A stretch of 64,000 bases of DNA from Oscillospiraceae bacterium (GCA_020025575.1 JAHHRW010000004.1:62001-126000); one strand, 5' to 3'; shown: positions 28,501 through 37,723, counted from the stretch's first letter. Notes: generated by a model not told the origin, from the letters alone. Numbers and translations are program-made.

Positions 28501-28710
28501 AAGCAGGCAGAGGACGGCGACGGAACGGTACTGCGTCTGTATGAGTCTGAGAATGCCCGCACCAAGGTGACGGTAACCCTGCCCAAGGGAACGAAAAAGG
28601 TCTGCGTTACGAACCTTTTAGAGCAGGTAGAATCGGAACTGCCTGTGGAAGATGGCAAGGTGACATTCGTTATAAAGCCCTACGAAATTATTACTTTACT
28701 GGTAAAATGA
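25573..28710 (+). CDS. Alpha-mannosidase, glycoside hydrolase family 38
   Basis: A 1045-residue cytoplasmic enzyme. After an N-terminal beta domain (about 1-250), the GH38 catalytic barrel starts with the zinc motif GHTHIDVAWWW near residue 257. The catalytic nucleophile Asp lies in WLPDVFGYSG near residue 378. The middle domain with NQFHDILPGSSI follows near residue 594, then the large C-terminal beta domains. GH38 enzymes remove alpha-linked mannose from N-glycans and similar sugars. It lies in an apparent operon with a mannose isomerase, fructokinase and beta-mannosidase. AGGAGAG precedes the start. Confidence 0.93.
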   Translation: MYFIDERIQRICDQLKNFRFLKSYDLSNWEYKHGLYFRPEEADGSETPWEPFDSKSMRFYAYPDGSADGKFKGQNTDFHGIPGEHYWFRCHATIPQDFDGQSVWFHISTQIDEWDDAKNPQFLVFVNGEVVQGADMNHREVLLSRCAKGGEELDIDIQAYTGIMHMEFAFQTSFYVLDEKINHLYYDLLIPLQAFARMDKDSKVRLDLQTVLNDTINLLDMRIPYSRNFYDSVDAAQTYITENLYEKMGGHDEIIATCIGHTHIDVAWWWTVAQTREKVVRSFATVLKLMDEYPNYKFMSSQPVLYDFLKQRYPELFEKIKQRVQEGRWEVEGGMWLEADCNLTSGESLVRQFLYGKRFFREEFGKDSKILWLPDVFGYSGALPQIMKKSGVDYFMTTKLAWNQINQIPNDTFIWRGIDGSEVLTHLITTLGIDQDPKESFFTTYNGMLHPGSIMGGWERYQNKQINNDILISYGYGDGGGGPTREMLETSLRMEQGIQGIPKVRQETARTYFDELNGRVKNHPRLETWEGEFYFEYHRGTYTSMARNKRGNRKSEQMMMDLELLGVLAGEYPAEADNRLWRDIILLNQFHDILPGSSIAEVYEVTKQEYEALEQEVHGRIGELLGKLTPKGDGVTVFNTLGFDRNDVVGLGNIDATGLTDGNTVYPIQQTEQGAVAYLEHLPPKGWACFSLTESKAESPFVRSDDYHLETPYYRVELDKAGRFVSLFDKAQERELCKAGQAINTLRLYEDKPVYYDNWDIDMYYTEKSWPVDELVSMQWIEDGPVCTTLALQYKCCNSTIWQKIHFYAGLRRIDFETQADWKEHQHLLKAEFPVDIHSDEATFEVQFGNVTRKVHTNTSWEKARFESCGQRWMDLSEGHYGVSLLNDCKYGHSVRDGVIGLTLIKCGIEPNPNTDNEMHYFTYSLYPHCGGWREAGTVQEASKLNQPAYACAGGQAGEKFSYVSVDQKNVILETVKQAEDGDGTVLRLYESENARTKVTVTLPKGTKKVCVTNLLEQVESELPVEDGKVTFVIKPYEIITLLVK

Positions 28711-28818
28711 GGGTTGGTTCTTGACCCCTGCGAAGAAACTGCTATACTTGAGATGAACGATTGAGGCAGTGCCCTGTGTTCATCATAGATCCTGATATAT
28801 ATTAAAGGAGATTTTAAG

Positions 28819-29505
28819 ATGAAACGTTCTGAAATTAACAAAGCATTAAAAGAGCTTGAGGCTATGTGTGAGAAGTACCATTGTTACCTGCCGCCCTTCT
28901 GCCATTTTACCCCGGAGCAGTGGCAGAATATCGGGCACGAGTATGACGAAGTGCGTGATTGCATGCTGGGCTGGGACATCACCGACTATGGTCTTGGTGA
29001 TTTTGACAAGGTTGGTTTTTCTCTGATTACCATCCGCAACGGCAATATGAAAATGAAGGACAAGTACCCCAAGGTTTACGCCGAGAAACTGCTGTACCTG
29101 AAGGAAGGTCAGTATTCACCCAACCACTTCCACTGGTACAAGACCGAGGATATTATCAACCGGGGTGGCGGAAATGTGCTGATTAAGGTTTATAACAGCC
29201 TGCCGGACGAGTCCATTGACTATGAATCTGATGTTACTGTCCATACGGACGGCCGCACTTACACGGTTCCGGCTGGATCTGTGATTCGCCTGACCCCTGG
29301 TGAGAGCATCCATGTACAGCAGTATATGTACCACGACTTTAATGTGGAGCCGGGCACCGGCAATGTGCTTCTGGGCGAGGTCAGCCAGTGCAACGATGAC
29401 AACACCGACAACCGTTTCAATCCCCCGGTAGGACGTTTTCCGGAGATTGAAGAGGATGAGCCACCCTATCGCCTGCTGTGCAACGAATATCCTGCGGCCA
29501 AGTGA
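28819..29505 (+). CDS. D-lyxose/D-mannose ketol-isomerase family protein
   Basis: A 228-residue cupin-type isomerase of the D-lyxose isomerase family. The metal-binding region contains NHFHWYKTEDIINRGGG near residue 97 and HDFNVEPG near residue 175, supplying the expected His/Glu ligands. Members turn D-lyxose into D-xylulose and D-mannose into D-fructose. Here the enzyme is placed between an alpha-mannosidase and a fructokinase, so mannose to fructose is by far the more likely role. GGAGAT lies before ATG 28819. Substrate is inferred from context. Confidence 0.88.
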   Translation: MKRSEINKALKELEAMCEKYHCYLPPFCHFTPEQWQNIGHEYDEVRDCMLGWDITDYGLGDFDKVGFSLITIRNGNMKMKDKYPKVYAEKLLYLKEGQYSPNHFHWYKTEDIINRGGGNVLIKVYNSLPDESIDYESDVTVHTDGRTYTVPAGSVIRLTPGESIHVQQYMYHDFNVEPGTGNVLLGEVSQCNDDNTDNRFNPPVGRFPEIEEDEPPYRLLCNEYPAAK

Positions 29506-29514
29506 GGGATTAAC

Positions 29515-30480
29515 ATGATTGATGTAGTTGCACTGGGCGAACTGCTCATTGACTTTACCTGTATTTCTACTGATGCAGATGGGTATCCCACCATGGCGGC
29601 TCATCCCGGTGGTGCGCCTGCTAATTTTCTGGCGGCTCTCAGTAGATTCGGCGCCAGTACAGCCCTGCTGGGAAAGGTAGGCACCGATGCCTTTGGCAAG
29701 ATGCTGACAAATACCCTGCATAAAGCAGGAATTTCCACCGAAGGGCTTTTGGAAGATCATGATTATTTTACGACACTGGCATTTGTCACTTTGGATGAAA
29801 CCGGAAATCGGGAGTTTTCGTTCTCTCGCAAACCCGGTGCGGATACCCAGCTTTGTTTTGAGGAGCTGAAGTTAAATCTGATTGACGAGGCAAAGGTATT
29901 CCACTTTGGCACGCTGTCTTTGACGGATGAGCCAGCCCGCACAGCCACACAGAAAGCTGTTGCCTATGCAAAGTCCAAGGGAAAGCTGATTACCTATGAC
30001 CCCAATCTCCGCAAACCCTTGTGGAAGGATTTGGATTGTGCAAAAGAGCAGCTGATTTGGGGACTTTCTCAGGCAGATGTGGTGAAAATCAGCGATGAGG
30101 AAGTGGAGTTCCTGTTTGGTCTGGGCGTCCAAGACGGTGCAGAGTACATCTTAGAGCATTTCGGGGTCAAGCTGGTGTTTGTTACCTGCGGCCCAGATGG
30201 CTGTTATTTTAAGAATGCTGTGACATCCGGTCACGTACCGGGGCTTGCGGGTCTAAATGTCATTGACACCACCGGTGCCGGCGATATCTTTGGCGGAAGT
30301 GCTGTATGGAAACTGCTCCAGCTGGAGACGGCGCCTGAAATGCTGTCAGAGGAGCAACTTCGGGATGTGGTAAGCTTTGCCTGCACCAGTGCCGGTTTGT
30401 CCACCACTCGCTCCGGGGGTATTTCCAGCATCTGCGATTATCAGGAAATTATGACCAGGATGAAAGAAATCTACCGGTAA
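29515..30480 (+). CDS. Fructokinase (PfkB/ribokinase family)
   Basis: A 321-residue PfkB-family kinase. It begins IDVVALGELLIDFT, has the substrate motif HPGGAPANFLAALSRFG near residue 30 and the C-terminal catalytic motif DTTGAGDIFGGSAVWKL near residue 253, with the base Asp. It would phosphorylate the fructose made by the isomerase to fructose-6-phosphate, feeding glycolysis. The gene starts 9 bases after the isomerase gene, so the two steps are coupled. Other PfkB substrates are possible, but the context points to fructose. Confidence 0.9.
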   Translation: MIDVVALGELLIDFTCISTDADGYPTMAAHPGGAPANFLAALSRFGASTALLGKVGTDAFGKMLTNTLHKAGISTEGLLEDHDYFTTLAFVTLDETGNREFSFSRKPGADTQLCFEELKLNLIDEAKVFHFGTLSLTDEPARTATQKAVAYAKSKGKLITYDPNLRKPLWKDLDCAKEQLIWGLSQADVVKISDEEVEFLFGLGVQDGAEYILEHFGVKLVFVTCGPDGCYFKNAVTSGHVPGLAGLNVIDTTGAGDIFGGSAVWKLLQLETAPEMLSEEQLRDVVSFACTSAGLSTTRSGGISSICDYQEIMTRMKEIYR

Positions 30481-30494
30481 GGGGAGATAAATGT

Positions 30495-32888
30495 ATGCAG
30501 ATCAAAAACTGGACGTTCCTGTACCCGGGCTTTGGGGAACTTTCCTGCCAAGCCCCGTGTACCATGTACAGCGTTTTACTGGAACACAAAAAGATTCCCA
30601 ATCCTTTTGAGGGGAGAAATGACCAATTACTGACTTCACTTGCGGATAAAGACTGTGCTTTTATCTCTAACTTTGAAATTCTTCCGTCAATTCTGGAGCA
30701 GGACTTTATCGAACTTACCTTCCATGGCCTAGATACGATCTGCACCATCACCCTGAATGGAACTGTGTTGGATCAGGTTCAGAATATGCACCGGGCCTAT
30801 ACATACGAAGTTAAGAATATGCTGCACGAAGGCATTAACACGCTGCGCCTGGACTTCAAGTCTCCAACCAAGTATTTTGCAGACCGGCATCTGCGCCACT
30901 ATCTTTATACCAACGACGGTGATACCATTCCCGGCGCAGCCCATTTGCGCAAAGCACTGTATATGTCTGGCTGGGACTGGGGCCCTGCATTGCCTGACAT
31001 GGGTATTTACCGGCCTGTTGAACTCTTGGCTTATGATACCGACCGAATCCGTGATGTGCAGATTCGTCAGAATCACCACGATGGTGTGGTGGATCTGACC
31101 ATCACCGCTGATACGGTAAAGGGCAGTGACTGCGACCTGTATGCAGCCATCGATGGAAAGCGGGTTCGCCTGCACAACGGAAAGGCTGAGGTGCGGATCG
31201 AGCATCCCAGGATCTGGTGGGTTCGTGGATACGGCGAACAGCCACTGTATGATTTGGATGTGGAATTGGTGCAGGGAGACTGCGTGATAGACCGTAACCA
31301 TAAATCCATTGGTCTGCGGACGCTGACCGTCAGTACAAAACCGGACCCGGATAAAAAGGGCAGCGAATTTTGTTTCGTCATCAATGGGGTCAAGATTTTT
31401 GCCATGGGTGCAAACTACATCCCTCAGGATAGTCTGCTGACTCGGGTGACCCATGAAAAAATGGATGAGATGATGCAGCAGTGTCTGGATGCAAACTTCA
31501 ATTCCCTGCGGGTTTGGGGTGGCGGAATCTATCCTGACGACTATTTCTTTGAATTGTGCGACCGAAATGGCATTCTGGTCTGGCTGGACTTCATGATTGC
31601 CTGTGCCAATGTGTGGATGACACCGCAGTTTGAAACCGAGTGCAGGGCAGAGGCTGCACAGAATTTGAAACGTCTGCGCCATCATGCAAGCCTTGGCTTG
31701 ATTTGCGGTAACAATGAGATGGAACTGGCGGTTCTCACCTGGGGCATTGGCGAAAGTCAGTTGGTGCGGGAAGATTATATCCAACTGTATGAGCGGATTC
31801 TGCCCCAGATTGCGGAAGAGTTGGCCCCGGATATTTTCTACTGGCCGTCCAGCCCTTGTTCCGGTGGTGGATTTGACGATCCCGGCAACTTTGCTCGGGG
31901 AGATACCCACTACTGGGAAGTGTGGCACGGCGGTGTGCCATTCACCACCTATCGGCAAAAGCATTTCCGGTTCTGCTCGGAGTATGGTTTTGAGGCATTT
32001 CCCTCTATGAAAACCATACGAACCTTCTGCCCTGAGGAGGAACAGAACTGTTTCTCCCGAATTATGGAAGACCATCAGAAGTGTAAAGGCGGTAACGGTA
32101 AAATCCTGCGGTATCTGGCAGATAACTACCTGTATCCCCATTCCTTTGAAAAACTTGTATATGCATCCCAGCTGTTACAGGCCGATGCCATTAAATATGG
32201 CGTGGAGCATTTTCGCCGGGAGCGTGGCTACTGCATGGGTTCCATGTACTGGCAGTTTAATGACTGCTGGCCTGTTGCAAGTTGGTCTAGTGTGGATTAC
32301 TTCGGAAGATATAAGGCTTTGCACTATGCGGCTAAGAAATTTTATGCCCCTGTTGCAATGGGTCTGTTTCTGGAAAACGGCGTGCTGATTGTAAATGTTT
32401 CCAATGAAACCATGCATGATTTCAAAGGACAGATTCGCATGAGCCTTTGCAAGTCTGATTTGACGAAACTTGACGGGGCGGAGGAAACCATTTTTGTAAA
32501 GGCACTGACGTCCAAGGATGTTTTTGAGTATCAGGTTCAGGTGGATGATCCCTATGATACATTCCTGGTGGTGGATCTGTTTGATGAGAATGATGGTTTT
32601 ATCATGCGGCAGACAGAAATGCTGGTTCCCAATAAGCATTTTTCCTGGAGAAAACCACAGTTCCAGATTCATTGCGAAGACGCACGCGATGGTGTGGTGA
32701 TTGAAGTCACTGCCGATGTGTTTGCCGCAGGTGTGTGCATTGATTTTGAGGGTTTTGACTGTGTCTTGTCCGATAACTTTTTTGCTCTGACTGACGGTAA
32801 GCCTTATCGCGTGATTGCCCGAACCAATCGCAGTGCAAAGGAATTGGCCGATGCCCTCACCATTCAGTCTGTGTACGACATCCGATGA
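30495..32888 (+). CDS. Beta-mannosidase, glycoside hydrolase family 2
   Basis: A 797-residue GH2 enzyme with no signal peptide. Two N-terminal beta domains are followed by the catalytic barrel. The acid/base Glu is in LICGNNEMEL near residue 410, and the nucleophile Glu is in FCSEYGFEAFPSM near 497. The sequence YMSGWDWGPALPDMGIYRPV near residue 157 is typical of mannosidases within GH2. It would cleave terminal beta-mannose, for example the Man-beta-1,4-GlcNAc unit of N-glycans or beta-manno-oligosaccharides. GGGGAG lies eight bases before ATG 30495. It is fourth in the catabolic operon. Confidence 0.9.
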   Translation: MQIKNWTFLYPGFGELSCQAPCTMYSVLLEHKKIPNPFEGRNDQLLTSLADKDCAFISNFEILPSILEQDFIELTFHGLDTICTITLNGTVLDQVQNMHRAYTYEVKNMLHEGINTLRLDFKSPTKYFADRHLRHYLYTNDGDTIPGAAHLRKALYMSGWDWGPALPDMGIYRPVELLAYDTDRIRDVQIRQNHHDGVVDLTITADTVKGSDCDLYAAIDGKRVRLHNGKAEVRIEHPRIWWVRGYGEQPLYDLDVELVQGDCVIDRNHKSIGLRTLTVSTKPDPDKKGSEFCFVINGVKIFAMGANYIPQDSLLTRVTHEKMDEMMQQCLDANFNSLRVWGGGIYPDDYFFELCDRNGILVWLDFMIACANVWMTPQFETECRAEAAQNLKRLRHHASLGLICGNNEMELAVLTWGIGESQLVREDYIQLYERILPQIAEELAPDIFYWPSSPCSGGGFDDPGNFARGDTHYWEVWHGGVPFTTYRQKHFRFCSEYGFEAFPSMKTIRTFCPEEEQNCFSRIMEDHQKCKGGNGKILRYLADNYLYPHSFEKLVYASQLLQADAIKYGVEHFRRERGYCMGSMYWQFNDCWPVASWSSVDYFGRYKALHYAAKKFYAPVAMGLFLENGVLIVNVSNETMHDFKGQIRMSLCKSDLTKLDGAEETIFVKALTSKDVFEYQVQVDDPYDTFLVVDLFDENDGFIMRQTEMLVPNKHFSWRKPQFQIHCEDARDGVVIEVTADVFAAGVCIDFEGFDCVLSDNFFALTDGKPYRVIARTNRSAKELADALTIQSVYDIR

Positions 32889-32915
32889 TTGCATGCTTTT
32901 CGTAGGAGGAAATAT

Positions 32916-34616
32916 ATGGGTAAATATAGCAATTTCCTCCATACGGAGGCATATAGGCGAACATTTCTAGCATATCAGGCGATTTCCTTGCTGCTTGCGG
33001 TGACCATCCTGGGGTTTGTCTACCGGGATATGTACAATGCAGCGCAGGAGAATTTTGTCACGGAGTCCACAAAAATCTATGAAGATGTGGATCGCCGTGT
33101 GGGACATGTAGTGGATTCCGTTGACCAATTTTATACCCAGCTTTATGCATCCCCCAGCTTGGCAGAGGATTTCTTCCGATACTTCGGGGCCACGGCAGAG
33201 GAATATACCGCTCGGCGATTGTCCCAGACAAGAGAACCCACATCTGACATTTTGGCAGAATTTAATAATCTTGTGCAAAACAGCGGCAACAGCATTCGAC
33301 ATATTATTTGCTATGCCCCAGAGAATGTGGTGGATCTGGAATTTAACGATCAGGGGGATGCCAGACACCGGATCATTACCACCGAAGAGGCAGAGGAAAT
33401 TTGCCGGTCAGGCTGTTTCTATCAGATGGATATTCACCGAAATTCCGCATATTTGGGCAAAATCAGCATTGTGCTGGATTTGTCCGAATTTGCGGACAAG
33501 GCTCTGATGGATGATTCTGGACGTGGACTGTGCCTAGTGATGCCCCACGGGATGGTTTCCCGGGGGCAGGTCCAGATTACGCAGTCGCAGGCAGCTGACC
33601 TTATGGAAAATGGCAGTTTTATGAAACAGGTCGGAACGATGCCGGGGACATACTACTGTGCCACCTATGCGTCACAATACCTACCGTTCAGTGTTTTGTA
33701 TCTAGTACAGTCCCAGGTGCTTTTGCGGAATATGTTCCGCAATTTTATTTTGCTGGTGGTTTGTTTCCTGCTGGCATTTGGAGCCATCAATGTGGTTCTG
33801 ATTCGGCGGTTTTCTCAGGATACAAAGTATATTGGCACGATTCTGCATAGCATGGAGGAGGCTGAGCGGGAAAACTTTACACCAGTGCCCGTTACCGGCT
33901 ACGATCCGGAATATGATGCCATAGTCCGAGGACTCAATAAACTCTATGCCCATCTGGATAATCTGATTCAGCAGGAGTACAAGCTGACAATCAGCCAGCA
34001 GAAAGCGCAGATGGATATGCTCAGTGCCCAGTTGAATCCCCATTTCCTGTATAACACGCTGGAACGCATTCGTATGCGGGCTTTGAATGAAAATGTTCCC
34101 GATGTGGCGGAGGCTACGGCAGGACTTGGGCTGCTGTATCGCAATATTGTGAAAACCGAACCGGTGATACCCATGAAACAGGAGCTGGAAATTACAAGGC
34201 AGTATCTTGATTTAATGGCTTTTCTTTATGGCGATCAGTTTATGTACTATTTTGATGTAGATCCGGCGGTTGAGGACATTATGACACCCAAAATCTGGAT
34301 GCAGCCGATTGTAGAGAATTTCTTTAAGCATAATTTCCGGCAGGATGACCAAATCAAGGTCATTGTGGTGGAAATGAAGGCTAAAAAAGATGGCTACGAG
34401 TGCCGTTTCTTTGACAACATTGGCTCTGTGGAGCCCGAGCGTATGCAGGAAATCAATGAATCCCTGGGCAGTGACAGTGCGCAGGTGGGGGGGATTGGTC
34501 TGTATAATGTGCTGCATCGGCTGCGCCTGTTTTACGGCGGGGATCTGCACATGACAATGGAAAATAACGATCCTGAAGGAATCTGTATTCATATCGTTTA
34601 TAAGAAGGAGGAATGA
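32916..34616 (+). CDS. YesM-type sensor histidine kinase
   Basis: About 566 residues. A membrane segment near residues 18-38 and a second near 270-290 enclose an extracellular sensor domain of about 230 residues. A HAMP-like linker follows. The histidine-kinase domain has the His motif SAQLNPHFLYNTLERIRM near 375, then the ATP-binding domain with GGIGLYNVLHRL near 530. ATG 32916 follows a strong GGAGGA; the nine codons before it have no ribosome site. YesM kinases sense extracellular carbohydrates and activate the YesN partner, here encoded three bases downstream. Confidence 0.92.
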   Translation: MGKYSNFLHTEAYRRTFLAYQAISLLLAVTILGFVYRDMYNAAQENFVTESTKIYEDVDRRVGHVVDSVDQFYTQLYASPSLAEDFFRYFGATAEEYTARRLSQTREPTSDILAEFNNLVQNSGNSIRHIICYAPENVVDLEFNDQGDARHRIITTEEAEEICRSGCFYQMDIHRNSAYLGKISIVLDLSEFADKALMDDSGRGLCLVMPHGMVSRGQVQITQSQAADLMENGSFMKQVGTMPGTYYCATYASQYLPFSVLYLVQSQVLLRNMFRNFILLVVCFLLAFGAINVVLIRRFSQDTKYIGTILHSMEEAERENFTPVPVTGYDPEYDAIVRGLNKLYAHLDNLIQQEYKLTISQQKAQMDMLSAQLNPHFLYNTLERIRMRALNENVPDVAEATAGLGLLYRNIVKTEPVIPMKQELEITRQYLDLMAFLYGDQFMYYFDVDPAVEDIMTPKIWMQPIVENFFKHNFRQDDQIKVIVVEMKAKKDGYECRFFDNIGSVEPERMQEINESLGSDSAQVGGIGLYNVLHRLRLFYGGDLHMTMENNDPEGICIHIVYKKEE

Positions 34617-34619
34617 AGA

Positions 34620-35414
34620 ATGTACCGTCTGCTAATCGTGGATGACGAAAAAGATATCTGTGAAAATGTCAGATATCTGCTCAACTGGGCAGATTATGGG
34701 TTTACATCTATCATGACGGCAACCTCCTATGCAGAAGCCGTCAATCTGGCAGTGGATTTTCAGCCGCATGTGGCTCTGGTGGATATTAAATTGGGATCGT
34801 ATTGGGGATACGATTTGGTGACGCATCTACGGAGTCTGGGACTCAAAACCATATTCTGTATGATCTCGGGTTTTGAAGATGTCCAGTACCTGCGACGGTC
34901 TATGCAGGCTGGTTCTTCCGACTATTTGCTGAAACCGATCAATACTGTGGAACTGCGGCGTTTTCTGGATCGGACGGTGGTTAACGACCTGAAGGGGCAT
35001 CTGACTGATGACGGACTTCAGCAGCAGGAACTGGATCCTGTTCTGAAGGTGCCTTATAAAAGCCTTTCTAAAATCACGAATAAAATCATTTTAGCGGTAA
35101 AAGCCGATTATCGGAATGCTCTGAGCCTGACATCCATTGCCGATAGCTTTAGAATGAGCGGAAAATATATCGGCAGAATTTTTCTGAAAGATACCGGAAT
35201 GAAATTTAGTGATTATCTGATGGCTTATCGGATGCTGGAGGCGAAACATCTGATCCTGAATACCCAAGAGAAGATTTCTGTCATTGCCAATATGGTGGGA
35301 TATACACAGCTGAATTACTTTTATATTCACTTTAAGAATTATTTTGGGTTTTCTCCCGGAGTACTGCGAAGTTCTGATAACGAGGACAGTCAGATAGAGG
35401 AGGAAGTTCATTGA
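34620..35414 (+). CDS. YesN-type response regulator (receiver plus AraC DNA-binding domain)
   Basis: A 264-residue regulator. The receiver domain begins YRLLIVDDEKDICENV and has the phospho-accepting Asp near residue 54 (HVALVDIKLG). The C-terminal AraC domain spans about 160-255, with two helix-turn-helix motifs (SLTSIADSFRMSGKYIGRIF and EKISVIANMVGYTQLNYFYI). It should be activated by the YesM-type kinase and switch on the transporter and glycosidase genes of this locus. Its stop overlaps the next gene's TTG start. Confidence 0.92.
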   Translation: MYRLLIVDDEKDICENVRYLLNWADYGFTSIMTATSYAEAVNLAVDFQPHVALVDIKLGSYWGYDLVTHLRSLGLKTIFCMISGFEDVQYLRRSMQAGSSDYLLKPINTVELRRFLDRTVVNDLKGHLTDDGLQQQELDPVLKVPYKSLSKITNKIILAVKADYRNALSLTSIADSFRMSGKYIGRIFLKDTGMKFSDYLMAYRMLEAKHLILNTQEKISVIANMVGYTQLNYFYIHFKNYFGFSPGVLRSSDNEDSQIEEEVH

Positions 35415-36883
35415 GGGTAATTCAGACAATCATGCTGTTTCTGGTGATGCTGCAGCTTGTTGGCTGCAGCCAGCCCCAGATTGAAAAAACGCACGAAGAG
35501 GAAGACCCTGTGGTGCTGCGCTATTACACCATTGGTCGAGAGGATCGGGATTTGGAGCAGGTCAATCAAGCACTCAATGAGCTGCTGATGGAGCGATATG
35601 GATTTCAGGTGGACTATCGCAAAATTGACTGGAACGAATATGAGAATACGATTAATGGGGTGCTGAATACCAATCAGGATTTTGATGTGGTATTTACATG
35701 GGATATGCACTATGTGAAAAATGCATCCAACGGCGTTCTTCTGGAGCTGAGCAATTATCTTGCGGGGGAGGGAAAACCCCTCTATGATGTAGTGAACCCC
35801 AAGCTCTGGCAGGGTGCTAAAATACAGGGGAAGATTTATGGTGTTCCCACCAATAAAGAGCTTGCACCGGTGGTGCAGTTTTTATTTTCTCAGGAGCTTG
35901 TGGATAAATACGACATTCAAATCGAGGATTATCAGACACTTGCCTCTCTGGAACCGGTACTTACCATGATCTCGCAAAAGGAGCCGGGGGTGATCCCACT
36001 GCTGTTTACCTCTGAACGGGTCAATTTGGCAGAATTGACTGGGTACGAATATGCGGTGGGGGGAGATTTGCCGTTGGTGGTTCGCAGCGGTGATCCAGAG
36101 TGTAAAATCGTGAATCTATATGAGACACCTGAGATGGAGCAGCTGCAGGCAACCTTGCACAGGTTCTATCAAAAAGGACTGATCAATGCGGATGCTACCC
36201 TGCGCACAGCCATCTCGAGATTTCAGGATGAACAGGTGTTTTGTCGAATCGCTGTTGGCGGGCCAGAGGCATCTGCCAGTTTCACGGTTGACTTTGGGTA
36301 TCCCATTGTATCTCAGTTTGCCAACAAACCATGGGTTACCAATACCTCAGCCAGAGGGGGAATCATGGCAATAAACGCCCATACACCGCACCCCAAAGAG
36401 GCGCTTGCATTCCTTAGTGCAATCAATCTGGATCCGGATGTGCGCAATATGCTAAACTTTGGAATAGAGAATGTACACTATCAACTAAGTGAACAGGACC
36501 AGGTAGAGGTCATTTCTGACGGCTACCGAGGTGTGCCCTATACCCAGGGAAATTGGTATATTCTAAAAACCATGGTTGGCGAAGATCCGGAAAAGTGGGA
36601 GCACTACCGGGCGTATAACGCACAGGCAAGTTCTTCCTGCCTTTTGGGCTTTAATCCGGATTTGAGTGAACTGGAACAGGAGTATATACTGGTGTCTAAG
36701 GCTTATCAACGATTTGATAACGCACTGCTGACAGGTTCAGTGGATCCGGATACGTTCCGTAATATGGCACTGGATAGTATGAAGGAGGCGGGGATCAACC
36801 ACCTTCAGCAGCAACTGCAAAATCAGGTGGATCACTGGCTGATGGAGAATAACCGGATACCAGAAGATAATAAAGAAAGTTGA
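35411..36883 (+). CDS. Second extracellular solute-binding lipoprotein, coupled to the two-component system
   Basis: About 490 residues. The signal peptide ends in the lipobox LVGC (residues 16-19). The body resembles the LplA-like binding protein at 23869-25386 and shares segments such as YTQG and the final ITxLQxQLxxQVDHWL-like end. TTG 35411 is the start: GAGGAGG lies seven bases before it and the TTGA overlaps the yesN-type stop. No permease gene is next to it. It may deliver a second sugar to the same permeases or present ligand to the YesM sensor; both are inference. Confidence 0.85.
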   Translation: MRVIQTIMLFLVMLQLVGCSQPQIEKTHEEEDPVVLRYYTIGREDRDLEQVNQALNELLMERYGFQVDYRKIDWNEYENTINGVLNTNQDFDVVFTWDMHYVKNASNGVLLELSNYLAGEGKPLYDVVNPKLWQGAKIQGKIYGVPTNKELAPVVQFLFSQELVDKYDIQIEDYQTLASLEPVLTMISQKEPGVIPLLFTSERVNLAELTGYEYAVGGDLPLVVRSGDPECKIVNLYETPEMEQLQATLHRFYQKGLINADATLRTAISRFQDEQVFCRIAVGGPEASASFTVDFGYPIVSQFANKPWVTNTSARGGIMAINAHTPHPKEALAFLSAINLDPDVRNMLNFGIENVHYQLSEQDQVEVISDGYRGVPYTQGNWYILKTMVGEDPEKWEHYRAYNAQASSSCLLGFNPDLSELEQEYILVSKAYQRFDNALLTGSVDPDTFRNMALDSMKEAGINHLQQQLQNQVDHWLMENNRIPEDNKES

Positions 36884-36893
36884 GGCTAAATAC

Positions 36894-37544
36894 ATGCGCA
36901 AAATTCTTGCACCGGAGAATCCGGTGTTTCAGTTCCTTGAAAAGATTTTTAATTTAATGATTGCAAATTTCCTGTTTATCATCTGCAGCATTCCCATCAT
37001 CACCATTGGGGCATCCCTGACAGCTATGCTGCAGGTGGCGCAGGATCAGATTTTTGATGAAGATCAGCCGGTTATTCGTCGGTTCTTTTCTGCATTTCGG
37101 GAGAATTTCGTGCAGGCGACGGCAGCATGGTTGATGCTTTTGGTATTCCTGATTGGTATGGGCTGCAATATCATGCTGATTATTACCTATTTGGATGGCT
37201 GGATCGCCCAGATTTTGAAGATCATCGCCTATATTTTGGTCGCGTTGGTGGTATGCATCATGTCCTATTTGTTCCCACTGATTGCCCGTTACCGCAATAC
37301 CATGCGCCGGCAGCTGAATAACAGTCTGATTCTCACGGTTGTGAAGTTGCCACGTACCATTGTGATGGTTATACTCAACACGATGATTTTTTGGATTCCC
37401 TTTTTCTCTATGCAGATATTTCTCGCAACCATGGTGTTCTGGCTGGTGATTGGCTTTGCGTTTATCGCTTATTCCAACGTCCGCATCCTCTCTCCGGTAT
37501 TCCGACAGATGGAGAAGGAAGGCACCATAGATTTTATGACATGA
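36894..37544 (+). CDS. YesL family (DUF624) membrane protein
   Basis: A 216-residue protein with five or six hydrophobic segments, beginning with the YesL pattern FQFLEKIFNLMIANFLFIIC and then SIPIITIGASLTAML. Genes of this family accompany YesM/YesN and LplA/B/C-type sugar systems in Firmicutes, but the molecular role is not established. It is the last gene of the operon, 10 bases after the binding lipoprotein, with a terminator about 70 bases further on. Confidence 0.85.
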   Translation: MRKILAPENPVFQFLEKIFNLMIANFLFIICSIPIITIGASLTAMLQVAQDQIFDEDQPVIRRFFSAFRENFVQATAAWLMLLVFLIGMGCNIMLIITYLDGWIAQILKIIAYILVALVVCIMSYLFPLIARYRNTMRRQLNNSLILTVVKLPRTIVMVILNTMIFWIPFFSMQIFLATMVFWLVIGFAFIAYSNVRILSPVFRQMEKEGTIDFMT

Positions 37545-37611
37545 CAATCAAACAGCAGATTTTATCGATACACCAAAATTCAGTGCGTGTATAATCACTA
37601 CCCCTGTAAAG

Positions 37612-37655
37612 AATAAACGGCAGAGCTCTGCAGAGTTCTGCCGACTGCCGTTTAT
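37612..37655 (+). terminator. Terminator of the glycan-use operon
   Basis: Outer stem ATAAACGGCAG / CTGCCGTTTAT encloses a smaller internal palindrome (GAGCTCTGCAGAGTTC). Only a weak T-run follows. Confidence 0.6.
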
Positions 37656-37723
37656 CAATCAGCCTTTTGGAGACAGATAGATGCTGCATTTATTACGCAA
37701 TGCGGAATTTATATAACTTCCGC

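Noticed and set aside
30729..32141. Antisense frame over the beta-mannosidase gene
   Set aside because: No start signal and no protein pattern.
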